From contig CAZTII010000079.1 in the NCBI GenBank assembly GCA_964613305.1, forward strand, positions 1 to 7,352: 7,352 bases of DNA, in the 5' to 3' direction. Each line of letters begins with the position of its first letter. Positions within the stretch are counted from its first letter, which is position 1. The position numbers were made by a program, and so were the translations under genes. The notes under the pieces were generated by a model. The model saw only the letters and a program-made list of their open reading frames with translations, searched no databases and was not told the DNA's origin. Source of the stretch: CAZTII01 sp964613305 (GTDB lineage: Bacteria > Bacillota_I > Bacilli_A > Erysipelotrichales > Erysipelotrichaceae). Shown in pieces: positions 6,900 to 7,352 of the stretch.

Positions 6900-6923
6900 A
6901 ACCATTTGAAAAAATGGTTTTTT
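6898..6923 (+). terminator. intrinsic terminator of the five-gene operon
   Basis: A perfect 10-bp stem (AAAACCATTT at 6898-6907 with AAATGGTTTT at 6912-6921) closes a GAAA tetraloop and runs into six T residues (6918-6923). The stem begins in the stop codon of the amidohydrolase gene, so the operon ends sharply here. Confidence 0.88.
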
Positions 6924-6924
6924 G

Positions 6925-6954
6925 TTGACTTTATTTCTTGGCTTTGCGTATACT
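6925..6954 (+). promoter_or_regulatory. promoter of the ArsR-family gene
   Basis: TTGACT (6925-6930) and TATACT (6949-6954) each match the vegetative consensus at 5 of 6 positions and are 18 nt apart. The -35 box begins one base after the preceding terminator's T-run. The transcript would start near 6961, about 18 nt before the ATG. I see no clear inverted-repeat operator. Confidence 0.7.
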
Positions 6955-6978
6955 ATTTGTGTTGTAGGGGGAAAGTTC

Positions 6979-7284
6979 ATGACTAGATCAAAACGTCATT
7001 GTGCGCGGGTATTCAAAGCGGTATGTGATGAAAAACGAATTAATATATTACAACTGTTAAAAAGTGGTGAAAAATGTACGTGTGTCATTCTTGATGTGTT
7101 GGATATGAAACCATCTTGTTTGTTGCATCATATGAAGTTTTTGTGTGATTCTGGTATTGTGGAAAGTCGTGAAGTAGGCAGGTGGACATATTATAAAATT
7201 AGTGAAACAGGAAGTGTTCACGCTGTTCGATTGTTGAAAGAACTTACTACGATCGAAGAAACGAAAGAATATTGTTGTAAATAA
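6979..7284 (+). CDS. ArsR/SmtB-family transcriptional repressor, cysteine-rich
   Basis: This 101-residue winged-helix protein belongs to the ArsR/SmtB family of thiol or metal-sensing repressors. FKAVCDEKRINILQLLKSGE (12-31) is the typical first half, KCTC (C33, C35) corresponds to the CxC of arsenic-type ELCVCDL sites, HHMKFLCDSGIV (50-61) closes the recognition helix, and GRWTYYKIS (67-75) is the wing. There are eight cysteines: 8, 16, 33, 35, 47, 56, 99 and 100, the last two forming a C-terminal CCK tail. The recognition helix departs from the usual QPTLSHH pattern: P45, C47 and L49 replace the common Gln, Thr and Ser. ATG 6979 is chosen because AGGGGGA (6966-6972) is 6 nt upstream; the longer version from a TTG at 6922 would start in the terminator and run through the promoter. 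It has its own promoter and terminator, so it is probably monocistronic. The inducer (arsenite, antimonite, another soft metal, or a thiol oxidant) cannot be told from sequence. Confidence 0.88.
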   Translation: MTRSKRHCARVFKAVCDEKRINILQLLKSGEKCTCVILDVLDMKPSCLLHHMKFLCDSGIVESREVGRWTYYKISETGSVHAVRLLKELTTIEETKEYCCK

Positions 7285-7303
7285 TGCCTTAGGGCATTTT
7301 TTT
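7283..7303 (+). terminator. intrinsic terminator after the ArsR-family gene
   Basis: AATGCC (7283-7288) pairs with GGCATT (7293-7298) across a TTAG loop, followed by a T-run to 7303. The stem overlaps the TAA stop. It is short but has three G-C pairs and a good T tract. Confidence 0.75.
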
Positions 7304-7318
7304 ATTGCCGAAGGTAAA

Positions 7319-7341
7319 TACCACGTGCTATGCGCGTGGTA
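7319..7341. other. strong hairpin of unknown role near the window end
   Basis: TACCACGTGC (7319-7328) pairs with GCGCGTGGTA (7332-7341) over a TAT loop: ten base pairs with one G-T wobble. The following bases (ATAGACTTTTA) hold only a four-base T-run, and the reverse strand has only a short T-run, so it is not a clear terminator in either direction. The TACC arm can also pair with GGTA at 7313-7316, and GCCGAAGG precedes it, so it could be the start of a structured leader that continues outside the window. I could not match it to a known riboswitch. Confidence 0.4.
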
Positions 7342-7352
7342 ATAGACTTTTA

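Noticed and set aside
6922..6978. N-terminal extension of the ArsR-family protein from a TTG codon, resembling a hydrophobic leader
   Set aside because: It begins in the terminator T-run and covers the TTGACT/TATACT promoter; ArsR proteins are cytoplasmic and ATG 6979 has a strong ribosome binding site.
7304..7352. glycine or lysine riboswitch, suggested by GCCGAAGG
   Set aside because: The other conserved elements expected upstream are absent; that space holds the arsR coding end and terminator.

Overview
The window is AT-rich DNA with consensus-type Gram-positive ribosome binding sites (GGAGG and AAGGAG), short intergenic gaps, a two-subunit iron-sulfur L-serine dehydratase and a good match to a CcpA (cre) site. 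It looks like a chromosomal segment of a low-GC Firmicute. I cannot assign a genus. All seven genes I support are on the + strand. I see no mobile element, CRISPR array, tRNA or rRNA.

Layout: (i) 81-2342 encodes a 753-residue AraC-type regulator with an N-terminal cupin-like region, a central double helix-turn-helix and a C-terminal GH39-like barrel whose catalytic glutamates appear to be missing. (ii) 2343-2480 is a dense 138-bp control region. It holds a cre-like site, a perfect TATAAT without a matching -35 box, a second possible promoter, a 13-bp palindrome, and an 8-bp motif that also occurs just upstream of the AraC gene. (iii) 2481-6899 is a tight five-gene operon with gaps of 12, 5, 9 and 1 nt. 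It encodes a DUF5058-type membrane protein, a second unnamed polytopic membrane protein, the L-serine dehydratase beta and alpha subunits, and an AbgB-like M20 amidohydrolase. It ends in a clear intrinsic terminator. (iv) 6925-7303 is an independent unit: its own promoter, a cysteine-rich ArsR-family repressor and a terminator. (v) The last 50 bases hold a strong hairpin of unknown role.

Working model (inference): the two small membrane proteins form an uncharacterised transporter that imports a serine-containing conjugate, such as an N-acyl-serine or a Ser dipeptide. The M20 hydrolase cuts the amide bond, and SdaAA/SdaAB deaminate the released L-serine to pyruvate and ammonia. The AraC protein would switch the operon on in response to a ligand, and CcpA would tie it to carbon status. 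The enzyme families are secure. The substrate, the transporter role and the regulatory links are not proven by the sequence. The most novel parts are the unnamed transporter-like pair, the pseudo-glycosidase AraC regulator beside an amino-acid catabolic operon, and the ArsR protein with an altered recognition helix.
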